Shown here one piece after another: positions 24,871 through 34,167 of a stretch of DNA of 55,334 nt (positions within the stretch are counted from its first letter, which is position 1; each line of letters starts with the position of its first letter). The stretch lies in the NCBI GenBank assembly GCA_947383145.1, contig CANDCH010000013.1, forward strand, positions 1-55,334, given 5' to 3'. A program made the position numbers and the translations under genes. Under the pieces are notes generated by a model that was not told where the DNA came from, made no database searches, and saw only the letters and a program-made list of their open reading frames with translations. The stretch is from an uncultured bacterium (GTDB lineage Bacteria; Bacillota; Clostridia; Oscillospirales; Oscillospiraceae).

Positions 24871-27054
24871 TCAGCGTCCGGCAATGCCGGTGTTGTTAAT
24901 CAGCCGGTCAATAGCCTCGTCAATGGCGGTCATCATGCGGCAGGCGGCGGAGTAGGCCTTCTGGAACTGCATGATGTTCATGGCTTCGTCGTTCAGGTCC
25001 ACGCCGGACACGCCGTCCCGGCTGGTGTCGATCTCCACAAGCTGGGTGTAGCTGGTGTTGAGCTGGACATTGGCGGAGCGCTGGCCCTCCCCCAGGGTGG
25101 AGCACATATTGTCATACATCCCGTTAAAGCTGCCTGTGTACAGCTTGGAGCTGACGCAGTCCTCGCCGATCAGATCCTTGGGGTTGTAGACCAGGTCCTC
25201 GTTCAGCTTGGAGATCATATGGTCCACGTTCTCGTTTTTGGTGGTGTTCTGAATGGTGCCGTCGTGGAGGCGGACATAGGTGGGAACGATCTTCACGTCG
25301 CCGGTGGACCAGCTGTGGGAGATGGAGATGTTGGAGGCGTTGATGCCGGAGGGATCGTCGTTGTCGTTGCGGTTGCTGAACAGGGGGCCCACGCCCTCCG
25401 GGGCCACGGTGGCGTATACCGTGAGGGGCTGGTCGGGGGGATTGCCCGCGGCGGCCACGCCGTGGCCGGGGGCGGCGCCCGCCTTCATGAAGGCAAGCAG
25501 AACCTTTTGAGCCTCGTCCTCGTCCACCGCGCCGTTCTCTCCGTTGGGGAAGAGGGCGGCCTTGTGCTGGTTATAAAACGCGGCGTCGGCGTCCTTGATT
25601 TTGAGCATGGCGGTTTTCATGTCGTCCCGCTCATTGATCTGGGCCTTGGTGAGCACGCACTGCCCGTGGGCGTCGTTGCCCACATAGTAGCCGCTGACGT
25701 CCACGTAGTAGCCGTTGGCAGCCTCCCGCAGGCCAAGGTCTTTTGGGGTGCCGGTCTGCTGCTCGTAGATCAGGTCGCCGTTCTCGTCCACCATAGCGCC
25801 CTGGTTCAGCTCGTTGTAGGTGTCGGCGAACTTTTTGGCCAACAGGTCCATGGACAGCTGGTAGTAGGGGATGCCCCGTTTGATGGCGGCGTTTTCGTCC
25901 ACGGCCACGTCGGCGGTGGTGGAGAACTCGCCCTTTTCGGTGAGCAGCTCCCGGATTGCCTGGACGGAGCCGAACAGGTCGTTGTCGTCCAGGGTCACCG
26001 GGCGGCCCTTGTTCATGTCCAGGTCCTTGGGCACGATGTTGCGCTGGTCCACCAGTTTGGACACCATGATGGTGTACTGGGGGTCATAGATCATCTTGGC
26101 GTCGGCCTCCGCGCAGGGGTTGCCGTCCTGGTCCAGGTAGGGCAGGTTGGTGGGGTCGGTGTTGTTGGGGTCGGTGTCAAAATCCGGGTTGGGCGTGGGG
26201 ACCTTCTTGATGGAGATCTGGGAGCCGTAGATGCCGTCCACCAGAACGGTGCTGTCCGTCTTAACCAGGGGGTCCGGGTTGGAGTCGCCCAGAGAGATGG
26301 TGAGCTTTTCCACCTCGATGCCCGCGCCGATGTCCTCCATGGTGTAGGTCACGTTGATGTGCATCAGCTGGGACAGCTCGTCGATCTGGCGGTTGCGCTC
26401 GTCCCGCATCTCCAGGGCGTTGTCGCCGTGGATTTCCGCCTCCCGGATGGACTCGTTCAGGTTGCGGATGTTGGTGAGGATCTCGTTGGTGGCGGAGACC
26501 TTCTTCTCCAGGTCGTTCACGGTGTTTTCCCGCAGCGTCTCCAGCTTGTCGGCGTAGGTGTGGAACAGGCCGCACAGCGCCTCGGCGGAGTTGCGCACCA
26601 GGGTGTCGTTGCCCTTGGTGGGGTTTTCGCTCAGCCCCTCCAGCTGCTTGAGCACATCCAGTATCTGGGCGTACAGAACGCCGTCGTCCTCGGTGTCCTT
26701 GGTGATCTCCCGGCCCACCTCGTCCAGGGTGTCGGAGATCTCGTTGAGGCCGGCCAGGGTGGTGTCGTGGTAGCCCACGCTGGCGGCGGTATTGCGGAAC
26801 CGAATGTCCAGATAGGGGTCCCGCACCTGGTTGATGCTGGTGACCAGGGCGCCGTTGCCCACGTGGTTGTCAAACTGGGAGCGGTAAACGTCGTTGCCGC
26901 CGGTTTTCAGGCTGACCTGATCCAGCCGCTGGCGGGTATAGCCCACCGTATTCAGGTTGGAAATATTGTTGCCGGTGACCCGCAGGCCGTGCTGGGCGGC
27001 GTAAATGCCCAGGCGGGCGGTGGTAAAGCCGTCGAAAGTGCCAACAGTGCCCAT
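24871..27054 (-). CDS. flgK: FlgK, hook-filament junction protein
   Basis: A 727-residue FlgK. The N-terminal rod-like motif is ARLGIYAAQHGLRVTGNNISNLNTVGYTRQR, followed by the QVRDPYLDIRFRNTAASVGY segment. The C-terminus GVSGVDLNDEAMNIMQFQKAYSAACRMM is diagnostic for the FlgK end. It is longer than the Bacillus protein (about 507) owing to a large central insertion (about 270-560) with Asp-rich calcium-like loops. It is the third gene of the flgM operon, 35 bases after flgN. Confidence 0.95.
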   Translation of the reverse strand: MGTVGTFDGFTTARLGIYAAQHGLRVTGNNISNLNTVGYTRQRLDQVSLKTGGNDVYRSQFDNHVGNGALVTSINQVRDPYLDIRFRNTAASVGYHDTTLAGLNEISDTLDEVGREITKDTEDDGVLYAQILDVLKQLEGLSENPTKGNDTLVRNSAEALCGLFHTYADKLETLRENTVNDLEKKVSATNEILTNIRNLNESIREAEIHGDNALEMRDERNRQIDELSQLMHINVTYTMEDIGAGIEVEKLTISLGDSNPDPLVKTDSTVLVDGIYGSQISIKKVPTPNPDFDTDPNNTDPTNLPYLDQDGNPCAEADAKMIYDPQYTIMVSKLVDQRNIVPKDLDMNKGRPVTLDDNDLFGSVQAIRELLTEKGEFSTTADVAVDENAAIKRGIPYYQLSMDLLAKKFADTYNELNQGAMVDENGDLIYEQQTGTPKDLGLREAANGYYVDVSGYYVGNDAHGQCVLTKAQINERDDMKTAMLKIKDADAAFYNQHKAALFPNGENGAVDEDEAQKVLLAFMKAGAAPGHGVAAAGNPPDQPLTVYATVAPEGVGPLFSNRNDNDDPSGINASNISISHSWSTGDVKIVPTYVRLHDGTIQNTTKNENVDHMISKLNEDLVYNPKDLIGEDCVSSKLYTGSFNGMYDNMCSTLGEGQRSANVQLNTSYTQLVEIDTSRDGVSGVDLNDEAMNIMQFQKAYSAACRMMTAIDEAIDRLINNTGIAGR

Positions 27055-27089
27055 AGCTAAAACTCCTTTATCATAACGCCGCGCCGCAG

Positions 27090-27569
27090 TCAGGCGCGGA
27101 AATCGGTTTTCATATTTTTTGGGGGCTCCACGCCGGGGGGCTCGTAGCCCGCGCCCAGCTCCGCCGGGTCAACGCCTGAGGCGGTGATCACCTTTTCAAT
27201 CTGGTGCAGATTGAGCTCCAGGGTGTTCCGGGCCATGTCCGCGTAGCCCCGGTAGTCCCGATAGCTGCGCCGGGCGGCCTCCGCCGCCTGCCGCGCCTCG
27301 TCCTCCAGCTCGGGGGGGACATGGCTGTGCAGCTGCGTCAGGGGGACGCCGTCCAGCCCCAGCGCGCTCAGCAGCTTGACCCGCCGCTGCTCCAGCCCGC
27401 GCAGGCTGAGCGCCACGACCTGCTCCTGCTTGAGCACGTCGCCCAGGGCGGTGAGGTCGTCCTGCCGGACGGCGTCCGCCTTCTCCTGGGCCAGAGCGGA
27501 CAGCCGGTCCAGGCAGCCGCTCAGCTCCCCGAGCAGGTCCAGGTAGGACCGGTAGCCGGCCGCCGCCAT
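27090..27569 (-). CDS. flgN: FlgN-like export chaperone
   Basis: A 159-residue, strongly helical protein: YLDLLGELSGCLDRLSALAQEKADAVRQDDLTALGDVLKQEQ is the FlgN pattern, which chaperones FlgK and FlgL. Its start codon abuts the flgM stop with no gap, and flgK follows. Sequence and position agree. Confidence 0.87.
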   Translation of the reverse strand: MAAAGYRSYLDLLGELSGCLDRLSALAQEKADAVRQDDLTALGDVLKQEQVVALSLRGLEQRRVKLLSALGLDGVPLTQLHSHVPPELEDEARQAAEAARRSYRDYRGYADMARNTLELNLHQIEKVITASGVDPAELGAGYEPPGVEPPKNMKTDFRA

Positions 27570-27887
27570 CTACCGCTCCCCCCCAAGGAACAAAATCCGG
27601 GCCGCGATGGCCATGGGATCAGGGGTGTATTCGCCGGAGGCCACCTGTTGGCGCAGGGCGGCGATGTCGCCGGTGGTGGTGGCGGTGCGCACTTCGCCGG
27701 ACAGCCGGCTGACCAGCCCCATGTGGAAGCGGCTGTCCTGGCTGGGGGCGGAGAGGGTCACGCTGTCGTATTTGTTGCCGCCCGGGAGTACCTGGGCCTT
27801 TTTGTCTCGGGCCGGCTTGGCCTGATAGACCTTGGCGGGACCGACGGGGGAAATTGCGCCGTATCCGGACGAGGTCAGCATAGTCAC
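27570..27887 (-). CDS. flgM: FlgM, anti-sigma-28 factor
   Basis: A 105-residue anti-sigma factor exported through the flagellum once the hook is complete. The C-terminal half (LVSRLSGEVRTATTTGDIAALRQQVASGEYTPDPMAIAARIL) is the sigma-binding FlgM motif; the N-terminal half is disordered and Ala/Pro-rich. The start is either GTG 27887 (five bases past AAGGA) or ATG 27881. A GCCGATAT -10 element stands upstream, so flgM is probably transcribed by the sigma factor it inhibits. Confidence 0.87.
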   Translation of the reverse strand: MTMLTSSGYGAISPVGPAKVYQAKPARDKKAQVLPGGNKYDSVTLSAPSQDSRFHMGLVSRLSGEVRTATTTGDIAALRQQVASGEYTPDPMAIAARILFLGGER

Positions 27888-27936
27888 TCACATCCTTTTG
27901 ATATCCGTAAGGTTTCTCACGTTACATTCACCTTAT

Positions 27937-27944
27937 ATATCGGC
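27937..27944 (-). promoter_or_regulatory. Sigma-28 -10 element of the flgM operon
   Basis: Minus strand GCCGATAT, identical to the Bacillus SigD -10 consensus, 49 bases upstream of flgM. The expected -35 position holds only TTAT, so the upstream element is weak. Confidence 0.65.
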
Positions 27945-27997
27945 AAAGCTGGGCGGAACATAAGAAAAAGGAGGAAATTTCTTTCTAAACGCAATTT

Positions 27998-28026
27998 GCC
28001 CGGAGCTTTTGCCAAAAGCTCCGGGC
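27998..28026 (-). terminator. Hairpin after cheB
   Basis: A perfect 13-bp stem with a 3-base loop, 48 bases beyond the cheB stop. On minus it is followed by AAATTGCGTTT, so the T run is poor; termination may be partial and allow read-through into flgM. Confidence 0.6.
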
Positions 28027-28074
28027 AGAATGGGGTATTTTTAAGTATTTCTGGACTTCCAGATTTTAGGCGAA

Positions 28075-29151
28075 TCAGCCCAGACTCTTCAGATGCCGCA
28101 GAAGAACGTTGGACACGTTGTCACAGGAGGCCTGTATGCACACCGCGCCGATATTCTGGGCCACGCCCGGCATTCCGTAGACCACGGAGGATTCCTTGTC
28201 CTGGCCGATGGTGTAGGCGCCCTTTTTCCGCATGGCCAGCAGGCCCACGGCGCCGTCCTGCCCCATGCCGGTCATGATGATGCCCACCATTTTGCAGTTG
28301 ACCACGTCGGCCATGGACTGGAACATGGCGTCCACGGAGGGGCGGTGGCCGCTGACCTTCTCCCCGGGGGTGCAGTTGACGGTGTACCGTGCGCCGATGC
28401 GCACCACCCGGCACTGGAGGTCGGCGGGGGCCACCAGGGCCAGACCCCGGTGGAGCTCGTCGCCGCTCTGGGCCTCCCGCACCTCCATGGCGCACAGGCG
28501 GTTGAGGCGCTCGGCGTACATTTTGGTGAAGCCGGGGGGCATGTGCTGGACGATGACCATGGGGGGAATGTCGGCGGGCAGCCGCTTCATCACGGCCAGG
28601 GTGGCCTCTGTTCCGCCGGTGGAGGCGCCCAGGCCGATGATCACCCGGTCCAGATTGGCGCTGGAGCCCAGGTTGGGGGCGGCGGAGGCGGGAATGGGCG
28701 CGCCGCCCGGCTGGATGGACGCGGAGGCGGGGACGGCGGTGCGGGGGCGGGCGCTGGCGGCGATGATGACCTTCTGGGCCAGGGCGGCCACAAAGGTGGC
28801 CTCGCTGGTGGTGCCGTCGGGCTTGCGGACAAAGTCCACCGCGCCCGCGGCCAGGGCGTCGAACACCTTCAAGTTCAGGGAGGACACAAGGATGACCGGG
28901 ATGGGGTGGGCGGGCAGGTACTGCTTCAGGAACTCAATGCCGTTCTGCCCAGGCATTTCCACGTCCATGGTGACCACGTCGGGCTGATACTGGGGAATCT
29001 TGTTTTTGGCGTCCAAGGTGTTGATGGCGTAGCCCACCACCTCGATCCTGGGGTGGGCGTTGAGGCCCCGGATGAGCATGCTGCGGGCCACCATGGAGTC
29101 GTCCACCACCATGACGCGGATTTTTTTGCTGACTGCGGCAGGGATCGTCAT
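28075..29151 (-). CDS. cheB: CheB, receptor methylesterase/deamidase response regulator
   Basis: A 358-residue two-domain protein. The receiver (residues about 10-125) has the acidic pair in VMVVDDS, phosphoacceptor Asp63 in VTMDVEMPG and Lys in VRKPDG. A Pro/Ala linker leads to the methylesterase domain with catalytic Ser in GLGASTGGTEA, His in IVQHMPPGF and Asp in TGMGQDGA. It removes methyl groups set by CheR. It is the last gene of the cheA-cheW-cheR-cheB operon. Confidence 0.97.
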   Translation of the reverse strand: MTIPAAVSKKIRVMVVDDSMVARSMLIRGLNAHPRIEVVGYAINTLDAKNKIPQYQPDVVTMDVEMPGQNGIEFLKQYLPAHPIPVILVSSLNLKVFDALAAGAVDFVRKPDGTTSEATFVAALAQKVIIAASARPRTAVPASASIQPGGAPIPASAAPNLGSSANLDRVIIGLGASTGGTEATLAVMKRLPADIPPMVIVQHMPPGFTKMYAERLNRLCAMEVREAQSGDELHRGLALVAPADLQCRVVRIGARYTVNCTPGEKVSGHRPSVDAMFQSMADVVNCKMVGIIMTGMGQDGAVGLLAMRKKGAYTIGQDKESSVVYGMPGVAQNIGAVCIQASCDNVSNVLLRHLKSLG

Positions 29152-29224
29152 AAGAGGGTGCTCCTCTCCTTATTTCATAGAGACGCCGGACCGACCGGCA
29201 GAGGTGATCGGCCCGGCTGTTCGC

Positions 29225-30064
29225 TTATTTTTGGAACGTGGACGGGGCCAGACGGCGGTAAGGGGCGTTGGCGCTGAGGTTTTCCGACTTGCTGATGAGC
29301 AGGTAGCCGCCGGGGACGGTGGCATCGTAGAACCGGCGAACCAGGGCGTCCTTGGTGGGCTGGTCGAAATAGATCATCACGTTCCGGCAGAAAATCACGT
29401 CGAACTTGCGGCGGAATTTGATGGGGTCCATCAGGTTGAAGGGCTGGAAGATCACATTGTCCCGCACCTTGGGGGCCACCTGGTACTGGCCGCCGGCCTG
29501 GGGGACGAAGTACTTTTTCTTCCAGTCGGCGGGGATGGTGTCCGGCAGCTCGTACACGCCTTTTTTGGCGGCGGTCATGGCCCGGTTGGAGATGTCCGTG
29601 GCCAGCAGCCGGCAGTCCCACTGGGCGGCCTGGGGGCCCAGATAGTCAAAGAGGAACATGGTAATGTTGTAGGGCTCCTCCCCGGTGGAGCACCCGGCGC
29701 TCCAGATGGCCAGGGTTTTGTCGCGCTGGTGCTTCTGCACGATGTCGGGAATGATCTTCTGGCAGAAGAGGTCCAGGTGCTCCTTCTCCCGCATGAAAAA
29801 GGTGTAGTTGGTGGTGAGCTTATCCAGCAGGAGGGTGATCTCGTCGTTGTCCTTGGTCTGGAGCACGTGGTTCACGAAGTCGGAGAAGCTGGTGTAGCCC
29901 CGCTGCTTGATGGCGGTGGACAGCCGCCCGGTGATAAGCTGGCGCTTCTGGGACAGGTCGATGCCGTAATTGGTCTGGACGAACTTGACCAGGCGGGTGA
30001 AGTCGGCGTCCGTGATGGTCAGGGCGGAGAAAGAGCCGCCCGCTCCGGTCCCCGGGCTAATCAT
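29225..30064 (-). CDS. cheR: CheR, chemoreceptor methyltransferase
   Basis: A 279-residue SAM-dependent methyltransferase. The N-terminal helical domain is ITDADFTRLVKFVQTNYGIDLSQKR; the SAM-binding loop is IWSAGCSTGEEPYNI; later motifs are ATDISNRAM and FDVIFCRNVMIYFD. It methylates receptor glutamates opposite CheB. The start overlaps the end of cheW by eight bases. Confidence 0.96.
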   Translation of the reverse strand: MISPGTGAGGSFSALTITDADFTRLVKFVQTNYGIDLSQKRQLITGRLSTAIKQRGYTSFSDFVNHVLQTKDNDEITLLLDKLTTNYTFFMREKEHLDLFCQKIIPDIVQKHQRDKTLAIWSAGCSTGEEPYNITMFLFDYLGPQAAQWDCRLLATDISNRAMTAAKKGVYELPDTIPADWKKKYFVPQAGGQYQVAPKVRDNVIFQPFNLMDPIKFRRKFDVIFCRNVMIYFDQPTKDALVRRFYDATVPGGYLLISKSENLSANAPYRRLAPSTFQK

Positions 30065-30536
30065 TGGGCATCAGCTGAGCGCAGTCCAACACCATCATGG
30101 TGCCGGAGCCGTCGGGCAGGGAGCACATGCCGGACACCAGCATCTGGGTGCTGTTGGCGGGCAGGGGATGGATGTTGACCTTGGGTATGTCCAGCATCTG
30201 GTCCACGCCGTCCACCAGAATACCCAGCTGCACCTCGCCCAGGTTGATGACCACCACCAGGTTGTCGCCCTCCTGGGGCGCCATGCCCAGCCGGGCGCGG
30301 ATGTCCAGAATGGGAATCATCTGGCCGCGCATATTGATGATGCCCTGGATAAAGTCGGGCACCATGGGCAGGTAGGTGATGACCTGGTTGTTCAGGATCT
30401 CCACCACGTCCTCGGCCACCACGCCCAGCTTCAGGTGGCCCGCCATAAAGATCAGGTACTTCTGGGAGTCCACCGCGTCGTCCAGATTCAGGGCCTCCAT
30501 CTCGTCCTCACGGGCGAACAGAATCTCTTCGTTCAT
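30057..30536 (-). CDS. cheW: CheW, receptor-kinase coupling protein
   Basis: A 159-residue single CheW domain with an acidic 25-residue N-terminal lead. Typical motifs are KYLIFMAGHLKLGVVAEDVVEIL, IQGIINMRGQMIPILDIRARLG and ILVDGVDQMLDI. It bridges receptors and CheA. It sits between cheA and cheR in the same operon; the CheV-type protein at 5673 is a second coupling protein. Confidence 0.95.
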   Translation of the reverse strand: MNEEILFAREDEMEALNLDDAVDSQKYLIFMAGHLKLGVVAEDVVEILNNQVITYLPMVPDFIQGIINMRGQMIPILDIRARLGMAPQEGDNLVVVINLGEVQLGILVDGVDQMLDIPKVNIHPLPANSTQMLVSGMCSLPDGSGTMMVLDCAQLMPND

Positions 30537-30554
30537 ATTCTTCCTCTCTCCTTC

Positions 30555-32639
30555 TCACATACCCCGGGCAGCGGAGTACAGGCTGGCCACGTCCAGGATG
30601 ATGCTGATGCTGCCGTCGCTGCGCAGGGTGCAGCCGTTGATGCCGTAGTGCTTCACGTTGAAGCTGTTCACGTAGGCGGGCAGCTGCTTGACCACCACCT
30701 GCTGCTGGCCCAACAGCTCATCCACGAACAGGCAGTAGGAGCGGTCCCCGGCCTCCAGCCAGATGAGCACGCCGTCCTCAATGTCGGCGCAGCCGCCCTG
30801 GAGCTGGTACAGGTCCCGGGCGCGGACGATGGGCACGAAATTGCCCTGCACCTTGATGATCTCGCCGCTGCTGGAGTCGTGGATGACCTCCCCGGCGGAC
30901 ACCTTCATGGTGGCCTGAATGTTGTTGATGGGGATGGTGAAGATGGAGTCGCCCACGGCCACCTCCATGCCGTCCATGATGGCCATGGTCAGGGGGATGC
31001 GGATGGTGGTGGTCATGCCCTTGCCCAGCTCGCTGGAGATGGACACGGTGCCGCCCAGCTCCTCCACGCCCCGCTTCACCACGTCCATGCCCACGCCCCG
31101 GCCCGAGAACTCGGTGACCTCGGTGTTGGTGGAGAAGCCAGGAGCCAGCAGGAAGTTGAGAATCTCCTTGTGGCTGTAGTCCACGTCGGGGGAGGCGATG
31201 CCCTGGCGGATGGCCTTGGCCAGCACGGCCTCGTCGTTGACGCCCCGGCCGTCGTCGATGATCTCGATGATGACCTCGCTGCCGGTGTCCCGGGCGGAGA
31301 GGACGATCTCGCCCACCGGGTCCTTGCCGGCGGCGACGCGCTCCTCCTGGGTCTCCTCGATGCCGTGGTCCATGGAGTTGCGGATCATGTGCATGATGGG
31401 GTCGCCGATGGAGTCCACGATGGTCTTGTCCACCTCGGTGTTCTCGCCGATGAGGGTGAGCTTGGCCGGACGGTTGAGCTTCTTGGTCATGTCCCGGACG
31501 ATGCGGGTCATTTTCTGGAACACGCTGGACACGGGCACCATGCGCAGGGACATGGACACGTCCTGGAGCTCGTCGGTGAGCTTGCGCAGCTGCCGGGCGG
31601 ACTTGGAGAAGGCGTCCAGCACCAGTCCCTTCAGGTCGGGGGAGGAGGTGACCATGGATTCGGTGATGACGATCTCCCCCACCACGGCGGACAGCTGGTC
31701 CAGCTTGCTCAGATTGACGCTGATCAGCGTCTCCTTGGGGTGCTGCTGCTGTTGCTGGGCCGCGGGAGCCGCGGGGGACGCGGCCTTGGCGGCGGGGGCC
31801 GCCTCGGCGTGGTCGGCGGCGGGGGCGGGGGCGGGTTTTTCCTCCGGAACGGGGACGTCGTAGGGCTGGTAGCCCTGGACGGAGCCCACCGTTTTGATGA
31901 CGGAGATGGCGCTGGACCGATCCTGCTCGTTCTTGAACATCAGGTGGAAGCCGTTTTCCACGATGCTCTCGGAGGTGGAGGGGTCGTTCTCCACATTGCT
32001 GGGCTGGAAGGTGAAGTCGCCCTCGCTGCACACGTCCTTCACCGCGGTGACCAGCATGAAGGCCCGCAGGCTCTCCATGCCGCAGCCCTCCTCAAAGTTC
32101 ACCCGCAGGGCGTGGGGGAAGCCGGCGGCCCCGGCTGCGGGGGCGGCGGCGGGCGCCGCCGCGCCGGACGCCGCCGCGCCGGACGCCGCCGCGGGCGCCG
32201 CGGGAGCGGGTTCCGGCTCCGGCGCAGGCTCTCCCTTGATTTTTGCAATCAAGGTATTAATATTTGCCATGAAGCTGTCGATATCCTTATCAAGAGGCTC
32301 GTCGGCCTCCACCTTTTCCACCTCGCCCCGGAAGAAGTCGATGGACTGGAACACCACGTCGAACAGGGCCGGCCGGTCCTCCTCGCGGACCACCGACATG
32401 GTGCCCTCCCGGATGATGAAGAACATGTCCTCAATCCGGTGAGCCACGGTGGCCAGGGTGTCGAACTCCATCATGGCGGAGGAGCCCTTGATGGTGTGCA
32501 TGATGCGGAAAATTTCATTCACGTTCTCCTGTGAGAAGGTGTCCACCTTTTCCGCCTCGAGGACGATGGTCTCCAGCTGTTCCAGCAGAGTGCCCGTCTC
32601 GTAAATGTACATATCCAGGATTTCGTTTCCGCTGCCCAT
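30555..32639 (-). CDS. cheA: CheA, chemotaxis histidine kinase
   Basis: A 694-residue kinase. The P1 HPt domain has phosphorylated His48 in IFRIMHTIKGSSAMM. A P2-like response-regulator docking domain (about 185-265) lies between two Ala/Pro-rich linkers. P3 dimerisation follows, then the P4 ATPase with MIRNSMDHGIE (N box), IIDDGRGVN (G1) and SGRGVGMDVV (G2). A CheW-like P5 ends the protein. A QQQQQH tract precedes P3. The gene begins its operon under a strong sigma-28 promoter. Confidence 0.97.
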   Translation of the reverse strand: MGSGNEILDMYIYETGTLLEQLETIVLEAEKVDTFSQENVNEIFRIMHTIKGSSAMMEFDTLATVAHRIEDMFFIIREGTMSVVREEDRPALFDVVFQSIDFFRGEVEKVEADEPLDKDIDSFMANINTLIAKIKGEPAPEPEPAPAAPAAASGAAASGAAAPAAAPAAGAAGFPHALRVNFEEGCGMESLRAFMLVTAVKDVCSEGDFTFQPSNVENDPSTSESIVENGFHLMFKNEQDRSSAISVIKTVGSVQGYQPYDVPVPEEKPAPAPAADHAEAAPAAKAASPAAPAAQQQQQHPKETLISVNLSKLDQLSAVVGEIVITESMVTSSPDLKGLVLDAFSKSARQLRKLTDELQDVSMSLRMVPVSSVFQKMTRIVRDMTKKLNRPAKLTLIGENTEVDKTIVDSIGDPIMHMIRNSMDHGIEETQEERVAAGKDPVGEIVLSARDTGSEVIIEIIDDGRGVNDEAVLAKAIRQGIASPDVDYSHKEILNFLLAPGFSTNTEVTEFSGRGVGMDVVKRGVEELGGTVSISSELGKGMTTTIRIPLTMAIMDGMEVAVGDSIFTIPINNIQATMKVSAGEVIHDSSSGEIIKVQGNFVPIVRARDLYQLQGGCADIEDGVLIWLEAGDRSYCLFVDELLGQQQVVVKQLPAYVNSFNVKHYGINGCTLRSDGSISIILDVASLYSAARGM

Positions 32640-32678
32640 AAAAAAGCACCACCTCAGTAAAATCTTTTATCCTTATTA

Positions 32679-32705
32679 TTATCGGCACGGCGCGGCGGAA
32701 AATTA
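32679..32705 (-). promoter_or_regulatory. Sigma-28 promoter for cheA-cheW-cheR-cheB
   Basis: Minus strand TAAT (32702-32705), exactly 15 bases, then a perfect GCCGATAA (32679-32686): 11 of 12 positions match the consensus. It lies 40 bases upstream of cheA, in the gap shared with the divergent FliK-like gene. Confidence 0.85.
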
Positions 32706-32742
32706 AGTAGCTTTTCTAAGTTTTATCGCAGGGGTGTGAAAA

Positions 32743-34167
32743 ATGCCTGATCTCTTGGGAGCGACCAACCCGGTACCGGGTTATGACAATACGGCGGCCA
32801 ACCGCAATATCACCATATCCCCCGGCAACACCCAGGTTCAGAACGTCCCGGACCTGAACCGGGTCACCGGCGCGGACAACCGCACCGAGCAGCAGGACGC
32901 CAGTCAGGCGGGGGGACAGATCCGGTACGACTCCAATTTCCAGACCTTCCTCCAGCAGCTGCGCCAGAACCAGGACGTCACCGGGACCATGGCGCGGCTG
33001 CTGCTGCGGGAGGGCACGTCGGTGACCTCCGGCATGAGCGAGGGCATCGCCGAGGAAATGTCCCGCGTCATGGAAATGCTGAAGATGGACCAGGGGCAGC
33101 TGCTCCAGTTCCTCAGCGCCCAGATGCGCTCCGGCACCCGCTTCGGCGGGGCGCTGTTCGCCCTGCTGCGCAGCGCCTATGCCCGGGCGGATTCGGAGGG
33201 GGTCCGGGCGGACATCCTCTCCTTTTTAAAGAGCTACAGCGATTTTTCCTCCACCGGCCACATCGAGGGCAACCTTCTGCGCAATCTGGCCTCCATGGCC
33301 AACGCCATGCCCGCCAGCTGGGGGGACCAGCTGCGCCAGCTTCTGGCCCAGCTGGAGAACGGCGTGGCCGCAGGGGACCGGCAGGGGAACATTGAGCTGC
33401 TCCAGCAGAAGGTGTTTCCCTTCATGTCCGACTACGTGAACGCCACCCACGACCTGGGCACCCCCCGGGAGCTGCTCAGCCTGCTGGCGCTGGACGTGGC
33501 CCGGTACGAGAACGGCTCGGAGGATAAGCTCCAGGAGGCGTTCCACCAGCTCAGCGGCTATGGGACCCTGAAGGGAATGCTGGGGGGGATCGACGGGGCC
33601 TCCCTGCTGAAGCTGCTCCAGCAGGGGCAGTTCGGCCGGGCCTCCATGGCCACCCAGTTCTCCGACCACCTGGCCGCCGCCGCCGCCCGGGCCCTCCGGG
33701 GGGAGGGCAGCGCCGAGGTGCAGCAGGCTTTTCGGAACCTGGTCAACGCCCTGCTTGTCAACGAGAGCGTGTACATGCCCCTGAACCACTACCTGATTCC
33801 CCTGGAGATGAACGGGCGGATGCTCTTTTCCGAGCTGTGGGTGGACCCGGACGCCGAGGAGCGGAAAAACGGTCAGGGAACCGGCGAGAAGTGCATGAAG
33901 TTTCTGTTCAAAATCGACGTGCAGGGCCTGGGCCTGTTCGACGTGATCCTCTCCAGCAAGGATAAAAACGTGGGGGTCATCGTCAGCTGCCCCGAGGGGG
34001 CGGCCCCTTTCTCCAAGGAGATGGAGCAGACCATCGGGCAGATTCTGGCCCGGAACGAGCTCACCTCCGCCGGGGTCAGCGTGCGGAAGATGGAGCGCCC
34101 GGTGACCCTCACCGAGGTGTTCCCCAAAATTTTTGAAGGGAAGAACAGTGTCAATGTCAAAGTATGA
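32743..34167 (+). CDS. FliK/YlqG-like flagellar protein
   Basis: This is a 474-residue protein. The first 65 residues are disordered and Asn/Gln-rich, the middle is helical (MARLLLREGTSVTSGMSEGIAEEMSRVMEML and LLSLLALDVARYENG), and the C-terminus (FLFKIDVQGLGLFDVILSSKDKNV through LTSAGVSVRKM) looks like the FliK/Flg_hook beta domain. FliK measures hook length and switches FlhB substrate specificity. The next gene is an FlhB C-domain homologue, like the Bacillus ylqG-ylqH pair, so the two may regulate export together. It lacks a clear promoter of its own. Confidence 0.68.
   Translation: MPDLLGATNPVPGYDNTAANRNITISPGNTQVQNVPDLNRVTGADNRTEQQDASQAGGQIRYDSNFQTFLQQLRQNQDVTGTMARLLLREGTSVTSGMSEGIAEEMSRVMEMLKMDQGQLLQFLSAQMRSGTRFGGALFALLRSAYARADSEGVRADILSFLKSYSDFSSTGHIEGNLLRNLASMANAMPASWGDQLRQLLAQLENGVAAGDRQGNIELLQQKVFPFMSDYVNATHDLGTPRELLSLLALDVARYENGSEDKLQEAFHQLSGYGTLKGMLGGIDGASLLKLLQQGQFGRASMATQFSDHLAAAAARALRGEGSAEVQQAFRNLVNALLVNESVYMPLNHYLIPLEMNGRMLFSELWVDPDAEERKNGQGTGEKCMKFLFKIDVQGLGLFDVILSSKDKNVGVIVSCPEGAAPFSKEMEQTIGQILARNELTSAGVSVRKMERPVTLTEVFPKIFEGKNSVNVKV

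Noticed and set aside
23713-27060. Plus-strand open frame of 1115 codons over flgL-flgK
   Set aside because: Antisense to flgL and flgK, whose domains are clear; the composition is typical of a shadow.
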